From: Candidatus Nitrosopumilus sp.
Lineage (GTDB): Archaea > Thermoproteota > Nitrososphaeria > Nitrososphaerales > Nitrosopumilaceae
NCBI GenBank assembly: GCA_029263475.1
Contig: JAJCXK010000081.1
Location: forward strand, 70,698-103,163
Length of the DNA stretch: 32,466 nt
Reading direction: 5' to 3'
Shown here: positions 24,657-32,466 of the stretch, one piece after another
Layout of the letters: each line of letters starts with the position of its first letter
How positions within the stretch are numbered: position 1 is the stretch's first letter
Program-made: the position numbers and the translations under genes
Notes under the pieces: generated by a model
Told to the model about the DNA's origin: nothing
Database searches by the model: none
What the model saw: only the letters and a program-made list of their open reading frames with translations

Positions 24657-25022
24657 TAACAATGAGAATTCTCAATAACCCTTTCTAATTTTAAAATTGA
24701 AAAATAATCTAGTCTCTGTTTTTCTTTGTTCAAGCAATTCTTGTTTTGTTTAATACAAGAACCAATGTAATGTGGCTCTTTGAATTTTTCAATTTTGTTG
24801 TCTATTTTATCCGTGTTCTTTTTTTATTAGTGCAATGTATATTTCTAGAAATATGTTCCTTTTTTTATAAATTGATATGTCTGTCTTATTTTGTGAATAA
24901 ATTACTAATTTCTATTCTTGATTTTAATGCTGATTTATTGTCTTGATTTCTATACATTTGTAATGAGTATTTTATGAAAAACATTGTGGATTGAATATTT
25001 TTTTATCTGACATCCTTCTAAT
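24657..25022. other. AT-rich region between convergent surface-protein genes
   Basis: A 366-base stretch, very AT-rich, with several T runs on both strands (for example around 24820, 24862 and 25000) that could end transcription from either side. A hydrophobic frame at 24746-24946 is rejected as chance. No repeat or RNA recognised. Confidence 0.5.
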
Positions 25023-27131
25023 TTATTCAATTACAACAGTATTTTCTAGTAAAATGGGTGGGGATAATATTATCCTATTATGGATTGATTCCCACACAAA
25101 CACTGTTACATCATACGTTCCTGCTTCGGTTGGAACCCATGATACTGATGGACTAAATGATTGTCCTGGATGCAAACTACCCTGAATCCATGATATTGAC
25201 TCAGTTGTGTTTTCTTCATCTTTAATTTGTACTACGTATGTGAATGATTGAATCTTCTCTTGATGGTTTACAATATCACACACGATATGTGACAATTGGC
25301 CTACTGAAAAGTTATTCATGCTGTAACCTATTATGTCTGCGATTTTACAATCAGAAGCGGGAGCTCTTTCTAAAGGTGGTAAAATTTTGAAAATGCCTGT
25401 AGTGCTATTTTGAGATTCTTCTAACGGTGGACATGATTCTTGTAATGTGTTATCATTATCTGATGTTATGGTAATGGTAGTGGCTAATGGCGGAGCTAAG
25501 GCTGTTGGATCATCCATTGATTCCCACACAAACACTGTTACATCATACGTTCCTGTCTCGGTTGGAACCCATGATACTGATGGACTAAATGATTGATCTC
25601 CCTCTAAATGCCCTATGATTTGTCCTAATGAGACTGTTTCTTTATCGATGTCTTCGATCAACACCAAATATACGAATGATTGTCGCCAACTATCTTGATT
25701 TTCTGACATGTTTGAAATGATTTGTACTTGCTGATCCACAGAATACGTCTCTTGTTTGATTCCACATATATTCACAGCTTCTAGATTGGATAAGGAGATT
25801 CTTTCTGAAGATGGGATAATTGTACCCGTTATTGATGTTGTAGTAATATGGACTTCATCTGTTATTCCATACGGGTGTGGTAATGTGTTGTCTTCATATT
25901 CCGCCATAATTGTACTTCCTTCTGCAACTCTTAGGGTGTCATTGGAAGATTCTTTCGAATTTGTAAAAAAAACTTGCCCCTCGAATATTCCTGTTCTGAT
26001 TCCTGTTTCTGTCACGGTTAGATTAAGACCTGCTAAATCCTCATCGGACCAAACATCGATCTCAAAACTATCTTCAGAATTTTGATTTAGATTCATGTCT
26101 GGATCTATTACGCGAATTGTTCCTTCTCCTGAGGTTGGATAGATTTTTTCATCCCAAAAAATTTCACCAATATTCCATTGAATCTGTGCTGAATCTGCTA
26201 AGATTTCTCCGATCTCAAATATTATCGTGATGCCGTCTTCTTTTTCTACTGGTAATATTCCATCACTAGGACCTGTGCCTGTTGGGTCTGTGCTTGCAAT
26301 ATCTATGCCCTTCTCGTTACCTGTTCTTACATTTCCATCTACATCATGAGGAAAACCAGCTAACGTCACTTCTCCCACAAAGATTCCTGTATCCGCCCCA
26401 GTTTCCAATAGTTTGTAATTTTCAAGAATTTGATTTCTTGTATGTATTGTTATTTTCTTTTCTTTTTTAGATCCAATCTCATCAACTAATTTATTGTCAA
26501 AATTAAAATCTGGTGCTACCACGGTGATTAACACTTTGTCCATCCAACTGTATGTGTCGTGATTAAGATTTACTGCTACGTCTGTATTTTTTGGTGATTC
26601 TTTGGAAGTAATTGTGGCTGTATTAATAATATCATACTCACGAGGGTAATATTCTGGTAATGACTTATCCGTATATTTTGCAGTTATTACATCTCCATTA
26701 GAAATTCTTAACAACTTGTTTTCACTAGATGATTTTTCATTAATTGTAAAACTAATGGAATCTTCAAATATTCCTGATTTTTTATCTGTTTCAATCAGAT
26801 TTATCTTGATTCCGGCAAAATCTGACTCTGAGAATACCTCAATCTGTATGTGATCTTTTTTTGTGGGGTCCAAATAATTATTGACATCTGTAACCCTGAC
26901 AATACCTGTATCCGATGAAGAATATTCATCTTTAAGCCATTCCACTTCCACTATATCTTTCTCTAAATTTTCATAATTGGTTTCTGCCCATATCGCTTGT
27001 AACGCATTATTGTCAAAATCCCAATAATCGTTATCTGATGACATTGTAGTGAGATGAGTATGTGAAATAGTTGCACTCAAGAAGAAAATTGGTAATAATA
27101 TAACCCACTTTAACAATGACATGTTCATCAA
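25023..27131 (-). CDS. Secreted surface protein with S-layer-type repeats, paralogue of the 1048-residue protein
   Basis: A 702-residue protein with a signal peptide (about 1-30) and no C-terminal membrane segment. Ig-like modules carry three copies of the ETG-TGIF motif, and residues about 230-440 align well with about 465-668 of its convergent neighbour (shared LLETG, GFPHD, RVIDPDMNLN, SDEDLAG and EYEDNTLP-type segments). The C-terminal part holds two copies of a QSFSPSVSWVPTE..GTYDVTVFVWES domain whose DNA is nearly identical (see repeats). It lacks the TSP3, PKD and anchor of its neighbour, so it is probably released or bound through other S-layer proteins. Its start is the ATG at 27131 (MMNMSLLKW). 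Confidence 0.82.
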   Translation of the reverse strand: MMNMSLLKWVILLPIFFLSATISHTHLTTMSSDNDYWDFDNNALQAIWAETNYENLEKDIVEVEWLKDEYSSSDTGIVRVTDVNNYLDPTKKDHIQIEVFSESDFAGIKINLIETDKKSGIFEDSISFTINEKSSSENKLLRISNGDVITAKYTDKSLPEYYPREYDIINTATITSKESPKNTDVAVNLNHDTYSWMDKVLITVVAPDFNFDNKLVDEIGSKKEKKITIHTRNQILENYKLLETGADTGIFVGEVTLAGFPHDVDGNVRTGNEKGIDIASTDPTGTGPSDGILPVEKEDGITIIFEIGEILADSAQIQWNIGEIFWDEKIYPTSGEGTIRVIDPDMNLNQNSEDSFEIDVWSDEDLAGLNLTVTETGIRTGIFEGQVFFTNSKESSNDTLRVAEGSTIMAEYEDNTLPHPYGITDEVHITTTSITGTIIPSSERISLSNLEAVNICGIKQETYSVDQQVQIISNMSENQDSWRQSFVYLVLIEDIDKETVSLGQIIGHLEGDQSFSPSVSWVPTETGTYDVTVFVWESMDDPTALAPPLATTITITSDNDNTLQESCPPLEESQNSTTGIFKILPPLERAPASDCKIADIIGYSMNNFSVGQLSHIVCDIVNHQEKIQSFTYVVQIKDEENTTESISWIQGSLHPGQSFSPSVSWVPTEAGTYDVTVFVWESIHNRIILSPPILLENTVVIE
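25084..25163. repeat. 80-bp direct repeat, copy 1
   Basis: Matches 25516-25595 at 78 of 80 bases, offset 432 bp (144 codons), inside the 702-residue surface gene. It encodes the last C-terminal copy of the SPSVSWVPTE domain end. Confidence 0.9.
25516..25595. repeat. 80-bp direct repeat, copy 2
   Basis: Partner of 25084-25163 with two adjacent-region mismatches (gcttc against gtctc). The spacing is a whole number of codons, so deletion or duplication between copies would stay in frame. Confidence 0.9.
26341..26416 (-). repeat. Inverted-repeat arm B within the 702-residue surface gene
   Basis: Reverse complement of 22921-22996 with four mismatches. It lies at about residues 240-264 of the leftward gene, in the same codon phase as arm A. 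Confidence 0.9.
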
Positions 27132-27316
27132 AAAAGTGTTTTATATAGACATGTTGTGATTCTGTGAAAATCATATCCCTCTTCTTCTTTCACACGTTCC
27201 AAAAAATATGGAAATTTGAACTGTTGATATTCTGTAAATTTTTCATAATCGATATTAAAATGAATTATAGAGGCGTGCCTAAATTAACCTCAAGTAGATA
27301 AAACTAATCTGACTAA

Positions 27317-27324
27317 CTTTATTT
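27317..27324 (+). promoter_or_regulatory. TATA box before the 27348 operon
   Basis: CTTTATTT centred about 27 bases before ATG 27348, fitting a leaderless transcript; the region 27132-27347 between the divergent genes holds nothing else I recognise. Confidence 0.4.
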
Positions 27325-27347
27325 GTGGGTATGATTCACGATTCTTA

Positions 27348-27584
27348 ATGCATGATTCTGAGTCTGATACATTTGTCTATCAATCATGGCCTGAAAAGTT
27401 CAGTGCAATGCTAAAAGATATTGGTGTTGATTCTGTTTCCAAGGAAATTGGAACTGATGATGTTGAAAATGATGATTACTATAGTAGATATTTCTCCCAG
27501 ACGCCTAGGATGGTGACTAACAAGGGGTGTCTTGATATTCAAAACTCTAACATTGACGCTGTACAAATTATTCAAAAGGGATAG
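27348..27584 (+). CDS. Small acidic protein, unknown
   Basis: A 78-residue acidic protein with several Tyr, Asp and Ser residues and one Cys, no membrane segment. Its stop is 2 bases before the ATG of the next gene, so the two form an operon. The TATA box at 27317-27324 supports the ATG. No family recognised. Confidence 0.6.
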   Translation: MHDSESDTFVYQSWPEKFSAMLKDIGVDSVSKEIGTDDVENDDYYSRYFSQTPRMVTNKGCLDIQNSNIDAVQIIQKG

Positions 27585-27586
27585 CA

Positions 27587-27964
27587 ATGCAAGATCCAAA
27601 TCCACTTCCATGGGGCGCTTTAGATAGATTTCAAGCCCATTTTATTGTAAGAAAAGAATCTGGATCTAATTATGGGAATTATATTGCAAAAACTGTCCTA
27701 ACCACGAATGGTCATTTTGCTGAAAAAACTGTGTCTAAAGTTCAATGGAACGGTCCTGGAAGTCTGGCCTCAAAGCTAAATGATGATGGTGAACTAAACA
27801 AGATGATTGAAAGACAATCCGTTAAAGATGCTACAATATACGTAGAACCTACTGATAAAGCTATTAGGATTAGGGGCAAATGGGATAATCATATTGTATT
27901 TGGAATCACAAAAGATCTCTTTGAAATTTATGACAGAATAGCTGGTCACATTAAGTCTGTCTAG
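27587..27964 (+). CDS. Hypothetical protein, second gene of a two-gene operon
   Basis: A 125-residue soluble alpha/beta protein starting MQDPNPLPWGALDRF, with long strands in the middle (HFIVRKESGS, KTVLTTNGHF, DATIYVEPTDKAIRIRG) and a C-terminal helix (LFEIYDRIAGHIKSV). The pattern suggests a small beta-sheet fold with a terminal helix. It overlaps the converging EndA gene by 4 bases. No family recognised. Confidence 0.65.
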   Translation: MQDPNPLPWGALDRFQAHFIVRKESGSNYGNYIAKTVLTTNGHFAEKTVSKVQWNGPGSLASKLNDDGELNKMIERQSVKDATIYVEPTDKAIRIRGKWDNHIVFGITKDLFEIYDRIAGHIKSV

Positions 27965-28500
27965 GCTTTCCACCAATCCAGAGCCAAAAAGTCTACGTTG
28001 TTCTTGCCTTTTGGAATTGCAAGAATGAACTGTTTTCTGACTGTAGTTGCAAGTCTTCCTGCAAGAACAATTGCAGTGGATGTAATTGCTTCACTTCTTG
28101 TGTAAACTTGAATTAGAAAAGGTGCATGATCAATTCCTGGACCTTTCTGATATACTGCAAAGTCACAGCCAAATTTTATTCCTGGATTTATTATGTATCC
28201 CTTGTCTCTAAAGTTTTTGTAAACCAAATATTTTTTATCAAATTCATGAACTTCTTTTTTACAAATTTCAATTAATTTTTCTATGGTTACTTTTTGTTTT
28301 GATTTTGTAATGGAAATCCTTTTGTTTTCCAATAGGTATAATCCCTCTATAAGATCTAAAATTAAAGGTGCATCAATTTCTTCAATTTTTGGTTTTGGAA
28401 TTCCTATGGGTTTTCCATAGTATCCTTGACTGAAGAGCTTACGTGAGTCTTCTATGCTCCATACGATGATTCTGTTTTCAACCAATTCACATTTCATCAT
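27961..28500 (-). CDS. endA: tRNA-splicing endonuclease
   Basis: A 179-residue enzyme that cuts pre-tRNA introns at the bulge-helix-bulge. The C-terminal catalytic domain starts YLVYKNFRDKGYI (91-103), then GIKFGCDFAVYQKG (107-120). The catalytic triad is complete: Tyr117, His125 (GIDHAPF) and Lys156 (TTVRKQF), aligned with Tyr115, His125 and Lys156 of Methanocaldococcus EndA. Length fits the short single-domain subunit type that forms homotetramers or works with a second subunit. Two adjacent ATGs at the start (MMK). Confidence 0.93.
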   Translation of the reverse strand: MMKCELVENRIIVWSIEDSRKLFSQGYYGKPIGIPKPKIEEIDAPLILDLIEGLYLLENKRISITKSKQKVTIEKLIEICKKEVHEFDKKYLVYKNFRDKGYIINPGIKFGCDFAVYQKGPGIDHAPFLIQVYTRSEAITSTAIVLAGRLATTVRKQFILAIPKGKNNVDFLALDWWKA

Positions 28501-28590
28501 TTGTCCAAAATTTTATGCGTATATGAATTCTCTATCTGAATTATGTTCTCTTTTAAATTATAAAATAAATTGTATGATGTGTATTTTTAA

Positions 28591-29244
28591 CTACAAACTT
28601 AATGCTAGCAATATGAAAGAATCCGAAACTTTTTGACATTTATCTGCCATTTCTTCTATTCCTTCAATAACGTCTTTAATCAACAATAACTCCTTGGTGT
28701 TTGTCACCTCTGATAGAAGTTTTAATGTGGCTTGTCTGTACTTGATGTCTATCTCTCTCTCTATAGTTTGTGTCTCTTGAGCTAATTCAATTGCGTTTGC
28801 AGTGTTTGTGTTTAGACTTCTGATGATTTCATTTAACTTGTAAACTTGATCTACTACCAGTTCAATCAGATTTGTAATATCCTTGTCCAGTCCTGCACTC
28901 TTTAGCGTTGTTATCTTTACGTTTGCAAGCTTGAATGAAATACCTGTGATATAGCCTGCAATTTCATCCATTGTATATGCTGTATTCAGGAGATTTTCTC
29001 TGTTCATGATTAATCCTCCCACATCTGCTACCTCTCGAGTGATTTTTCTTCTCAAGTTCTCAACCTCTTCTTCTATTGTTGAAATCTGTGCCAACGTGCT
29101 CTTGATACCCGTCTTGTCTTTTTTCATCATGAGATCTGGCAATGTTGCTAGTTCCCTTGATGCGTTGAGGATTCTGTTGATCTCATCTTGTAATACTGCT
29201 ATAGCCTTTCTTTTTGCTTGAACTTCAAGCTCTCCACTATACAT
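28591..29244 (-). CDS. DUF47/PhoU-like protein
   Basis: A 217-residue all-helical protein. The C-terminal segment IKDVIEGIEEMADKCQKVSD (about 188-207) matches the DUF47/PhoU pattern of acidic metal-binding helices near 'E..aD....D'. Such proteins usually accompany Pit-type phosphate transporters and modulate phosphate uptake; no transporter gene lies nearby. The long N-terminal helices (to about residue 70) could also fit a coiled-coil protein. It lies 64 bases downstream of DNA ligase on the same strand. Confidence 0.7.
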   Translation of the reverse strand: MYSGELEVQAKRKAIAVLQDEINRILNASRELATLPDLMMKKDKTGIKSTLAQISTIEEEVENLRRKITREVADVGGLIMNRENLLNTAYTMDEIAGYITGISFKLANVKITTLKSAGLDKDITNLIELVVDQVYKLNEIIRSLNTNTANAIELAQETQTIEREIDIKYRQATLKLLSEVTNTKELLLIKDVIEGIEEMADKCQKVSDSFILLALSL

Positions 29245-29308
29245 AACAAAAGTTAAAAGACCATGAGGTAATTTAAATCCTTTACGTTTTTTGGTGTTTT
29301 AAGCATTA

Positions 29309-31075
29309 TTATATCAAATTTTTCTCATGTGCCACCTTTTTTTGTCCTTTGTACAATGCAATTACCTCTTCGTTTGTGGATGCATCTTCTGCAATTTTTT
29401 CAATTCTGATCTTTCCTGTAAATTTTGGAAATCTCAAAGCTAGTCCTGCATCCGTTCTAATTTTATCCATTGCTGCTTTGTGAATTGGACTGAGTGTGAT
29501 CTCTGATGCTACTACCTCAATTACCAATTCAGGTTCAAACCACACGTCTGCCTCCATTTCGCTTGTAATACGTGGATTTTTCTTAATCGTGACTTGTGGA
29601 CTTAAGATCTGATATATTTGATCTAGATTTTCATCCGAAAACCCTGTACCTACTTTACAAATGCTGGTGAACGTATCTTCATCCTCATCATACGTTGCTA
29701 GCAAGAGTGTTCCATAATTCCCAGTTCTTCTCCCTTTACCAAAAAATCCTCCTATTACTACAAGATCCAAACTGTCTCCCAAATCGTTCTGATATTCGCG
29801 TTTTAGTTTTAACCAATGACTTCCCCTTGAACCTGCTTGATATGATTTGTCTAGCATCTTTAACATCAATCCTTCACTTCCTGCGTTAATGCTATTTTCC
29901 ATGAAGTCTTCTATCTCATTTTTATTTGTAATGATGCCCATCGGGATATATTTTGTAAAGTTATCTTCCTTGACATATTTTTCCATCTTCTCTCTTCTCT
30001 CTTTATAGCTTAATTCTAAACAGCTTTTTCCATTACAGTATAAAATATCAAACAAGTTTACCGTAATTGGATACTGCGTTACTGCTTTTTCTATCTTGTA
30101 TTTTCTTCTTCTATGCATCAATTCTTGAAATGGTAAAAATTCGCCCGTATTCTCATTGATTGCCACTGCTTCTGCTTCTAAAATTATGTTTTCTGCTTGA
30201 ATATTTTCTGGAATTTTTTCTATGATGTCTGGATAATAGCTTGAAATATTTTCCAAACTTCTAGAAAATAACACCACTTCTTTTCCTTTTATGTGGAGTT
30301 GTACTCTTTCCCCGTCTAATTTGTATTCTGCTGCAAATTCGTTTCCAAATTTTTCAATCGCTTCCTCCTCACTCTTTACTCTGTCTGCAAGCATCGGTCT
30401 GATTGGATTAAACAGAACTATCTCAAATTTTTTAATGCCTTTTATCCCGTCTGTTGCAATGGTTTCTGCAACTTTTCCTAAATCGCTGGAGACATTGTAT
30501 GCGTGCTGCAAAATCTTTCTATTGTTTTTATCGCCAGAAAATGTTATAGCTAACGCATCCATGACTGTGTTTTCTGCTATTCCTAACCTCAAACTTCCCA
30601 ACAAAATTTTCAAAATATAGCTTGCTTCTAATGATGTTGCATCATTTAGCAGACTGGATATGTATTTCATCTTCATATCTTGGGACCTAGATCCTTCTAG
30701 ATTTGAAATTCTAAACAGTGTTTCATACACTCTTTCTACTGTGATGTCTTCTACAAGAAAGGTCATCTGTGTTTTCTGTTCAAGTATTATGGATGCTGCA
30801 TGTCCTATGTCTCCATTTTTCCTGTATTCTTCCTCGATTTTTTTCATTGCAATTCCTGATGATTTTGATATTGATCTCATCGCAATTTTTTCTGCAACGC
30901 CTAACTCGATTCCTTCAAAATCTGGTCTTAGTTTCCCTTGTATGAGATATACAATTTTAGAAATAACCTCGTTAGGTGTTTTCTCAAACAGTTCTACAAG
31001 AAACTGTGTAAGCTCTAACCTTTTTCTGGTACCTTCCATTTTGTGAAACGAATCAGCCAAAATTGAAAACTTCAT
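29309..31075 (-). CDS. lig: ATP-dependent DNA ligase
   Basis: A 588-residue archaeal replicative-type ligase that seals nicks with ATP. The N-terminal DNA-binding domain spans about 1-220 (LRPDFEGIELG, RLGIAENTV). The nucleotidyltransferase core has motif I AEYKLDGERVQ (249-259) with adenylated Lys252, SRSLE as motif III region, LEAEAVA (about 298-304) as motif IIIa/IV area, SEGLMLK (about 414-420) and WLKLKREY (about 437-444, motif V). An OB-fold follows with VGTGF and a C-terminal RFPKF (motif VI region). Length and motif order are typical. Confidence 0.95.
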   Translation of the reverse strand: MKFSILADSFHKMEGTRKRLELTQFLVELFEKTPNEVISKIVYLIQGKLRPDFEGIELGVAEKIAMRSISKSSGIAMKKIEEEYRKNGDIGHAASIILEQKTQMTFLVEDITVERVYETLFRISNLEGSRSQDMKMKYISSLLNDATSLEASYILKILLGSLRLGIAENTVMDALAITFSGDKNNRKILQHAYNVSSDLGKVAETIATDGIKGIKKFEIVLFNPIRPMLADRVKSEEEAIEKFGNEFAAEYKLDGERVQLHIKGKEVVLFSRSLENISSYYPDIIEKIPENIQAENIILEAEAVAINENTGEFLPFQELMHRRRKYKIEKAVTQYPITVNLFDILYCNGKSCLELSYKERREKMEKYVKEDNFTKYIPMGIITNKNEIEDFMENSINAGSEGLMLKMLDKSYQAGSRGSHWLKLKREYQNDLGDSLDLVVIGGFFGKGRRTGNYGTLLLATYDEDEDTFTSICKVGTGFSDENLDQIYQILSPQVTIKKNPRITSEMEADVWFEPELVIEVVASEITLSPIHKAAMDKIRTDAGLALRFPKFTGKIRIEKIAEDASTNEEVIALYKGQKKVAHEKNLI

Positions 31076-31232
31076 TCTAATTCTTTACGTTTCTTGGATA
31101 AAAATCTGAACCTACTGTGGTTTTTACGTTATTTTGTGATTTTACATTAAAGTCAAAACATGTGATAAAATTTCTCAATGTATCGATGTGTTTAATCCGT
31201 GAGTAAAATATGACATGCATGTAATTGTTACA

Positions 31233-31448
31233 CTATCTGGTTACTTTCAAATCTAACATAATTTCTGCAGTGTCTATATCTGGGTCTTCCAACCATGACA
31301 GTTTTTTATCAACTAAATCGTATGTTTCGAGTAGTGCTCCGTTGGTATCGTGTATTTCAACTTTTTTTGCCTTGGGCTTTACTACCACATCTTGCGGGGC
31401 ATGATATACGCGAATGGTTTCATTGTTGTGAAATATTCGAATTTTCAA
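31233..31448 (-). CDS. Small protein, unknown
   Basis: A 71-residue protein from TTG 31448; the beta-strand-rich sequence (KIRIFHNNETIRVYHAPQD, KKVEIHDTNGALLETYD) suggests a small beta-sheet fold. No Cys or membrane segment. It stands alone between long AT-rich gaps. No in-frame ATG gives a credible shorter product. Function unknown. Confidence 0.5.
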   Translation of the reverse strand: MKIRIFHNNETIRVYHAPQDVVVKPKAKKVEIHDTNGALLETYDLVDKKLSWLEDPDIDTAEIMLDLKVTR

Positions 31449-31835
31449 TGTTGTCTTGTATGTGCTACATGGTAAATACTTGACTATTTTAGATGTGCCT
31501 TATGATGTGTGAAGAATGGATGTTTACATTTTTTACTCACTTATTGCGGTTGATGAAATCTGCATTCGTTTAAATTTACAGTGCCTTGATTTACAGTATA
31601 CGTTTCATTTTTCTAAATTTTTCCTCTGAACACTGAAAAATAAATATTTGATATCGTTTTTTGTTATGGTGTTGATTTTGGTAATTTTTGTTTTGCACTC
31701 TTTTGTATAGTACAAATTCGTTTTTTTGCTTTTTTCTTATAATGTGTTTAATTTCATTGATTTTGTGTAATACTACAAATAATTCATTATGGTGATGATT
31801 TGATTTTTTTCAGTTCATTGACAATTAATTTAAAA
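31449..31835. other. AT-rich intergenic region, nothing recognised
   Basis: A 387-base stretch with many T runs on the given strand, which would act as terminators for rightward transcripts. A 37-codon frame from ATG 31516 is present but has no promoter and ordinary composition. No tRNA, C/D RNA or repeat stands out. Confidence 0.4.
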
Positions 31836-32261
31836 TTATATGTATCTGACAATTGTCGGTTTGTCTAATTTTATCGTGTCTGATTTTGTGGTATCTGAGA
31901 TTAATGCAAAATTATACAGACGATATGCTTTTTTGTATTGTTTCATGAAACTCCACGCTACATCTAATGTTTTAAATTCTGTTCGTATGTCTTCAATCTG
32001 ACTTTTCTCTCCAAACACATCAAAGATTATCAGTGAATATCTTCTAGGTTTGTTGTGGGGTTTTGCTTTTAGAATCCAAGTGAGGGCAAAAATACACACT
32101 GCTCCTAAAATTAGATACTCTCCTGTCACTTTGAAAAATGCTATGAGGATGCCTGGTATGGTCTGTCCAAATAACACCACTACAAAATTTGAAAATGAGA
32201 TCACTGCTAGTGCTGTAAAAATATACGTTTTCCAGTCAAAGATCTTTTGAACGCTACTCAT
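31836..32261 (-). CDS. Membrane protein with two TM helices and a cytoplasmic tail domain
   Basis: A 141-residue protein with helices at about 12-34 (IFTALAVISFSNFVVVLFGQ) and 45-64 (GEYLILGAVCIFALTWIL), then a basic junction (KAKPHNKPRR) and a small soluble domain (about 74-141) with alternating strands and helices (RYSLIIFDVFGEKSQIEDI). The rest is unassigned. It is convergent to nothing nearby and shares its strand with the ligase block. Function unknown. Confidence 0.65.
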   Translation of the reverse strand: MSSVQKIFDWKTYIFTALAVISFSNFVVVLFGQTIPGILIAFFKVTGEYLILGAVCIFALTWILKAKPHNKPRRYSLIIFDVFGEKSQIEDIRTEFKTLDVAWSFMKQYKKAYRLYNFALISDTTKSDTIKLDKPTIVRYI

Positions 32262-32326
32262 GACGCTTCTTACTATAACACTTATTTTCTTTTAACTATT
32301 TCCATAATTATTAAGATAGATTTTTC

Positions 32327-32466
32327 TTAATCTGGATCTTCGTAGTTTTCTTTCTTTGCGCTTCCGTCAGAACTGTTTCCGCCTGCTCCTTCGATTGGCT
32401 TCATCTTCTCTTCGAGTACTGCCATTCTGGCTTTGTATCCTTCCGCATACTCAAGCTCCGATGGAA
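32327..32466 (-). CDS. C-terminal end of an unknown protein, cut by the right edge
   Basis: The frame is open from the right edge to TAA at 32327-32329, giving the last 45 residues: a helical part (ELEYAEGYKARMAVLEEKM) and a flexible Gly/Ser/acidic tail (EGAGGNSSDGSAKKENYEDP). By eye it is GC-richer than the neighbouring DNA. It follows on the opposite side of the promoter region of the two-TM gene. Too little is present to name it. Confidence 0.5.
   Translation of the reverse strand, partial: PSELEYAEGYKARMAVLEEKMKPIEGAGGNSSDGSAKKENYEDPD

Noticed and set aside
24746-24946. 66-residue hydrophobic frame between the surface genes
   Set aside because: Phe- and Leu-rich translation is expected from T-rich DNA; no promoter or neighbour support.
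31516-31629. 37-codon frame and a TGATGA resembling a C box at 31550-31556
   Set aside because: No matching D box at C/D RNA spacing and no promoter or coding signal.

Overview
The window looks like a piece of a marine ammonia-oxidising archaeon of the Nitrosopumilus group (Nitrososphaerota/Thaumarchaeota). The reasons are its low GC, tightly packed genes with overlapping ends, and TATA-like boxes about 25 bases before start codons, which suggests leaderless transcripts. It also holds archaeal genes: the tRNA-splicing endonuclease EndA, a PIN-ATPase-KH protein of the PINA type, a family-4 uracil-DNA glycosylase, an archaeal ATP-dependent DNA ligase, and large surface proteins with the ETGxxTGIF-type repeats known from thaumarchaeal S-layer proteins. 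No rRNA, tRNA, CRISPR array, transposase or integrase was recognised.

Bases 1 to about 8370 are accessory and probably proviral. By eye they are GC-richer than the rest. They begin inside a tail-fibre-like gene cut by the left edge. There follow a secreted protein on the other strand, small helical proteins, a probable virion protein, two small membrane proteins (one holin-like) and a matrixin-like metallopeptidase. I read the last three as a candidate lysis/egress module for a host whose wall is an S-layer. A membrane-anchored winged-helix regulator with an external Ig/HYR-like and helical-repeat region is divergent from a compact operon of Cys-rich mini-proteins, a SemiSWEET-like transporter and a one-TM peptide. 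An inverted repeat lies just upstream of that operon's TATA box.

Bases 8449 to 21159 are ordinary chromosome: a lone oligopeptide-type ABC ATPase with a 4-Cys C-terminus, small thaumarchaeal proteins, a VTT/DedA membrane protein, an overlapping TldD - uracil-DNA glycosylase - alkyladenine glycosylase operon, PINA, an MntR-like metal regulator, a DUF192 protein, a TauE/SafE permease, and a two-gene operon of a tandem-SDR protein and a hotdog protein that both lack expected catalytic residues.

Bases 21510 to 27131 hold two convergent paralogous surface proteins, of 1048 and 702 residues. They share a 76-bp segment that is nearly identical and inverted; the second also carries a 78/80-bp internal direct repeat. 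The arrangement could let recombination exchange the C-terminal halves or change domain number.

Bases 27348 to the right edge hold a two-gene operon of unknown function, EndA, a PhoU-like DUF47 protein, DNA ligase, two small unknown proteins and the C-terminus of another gene.
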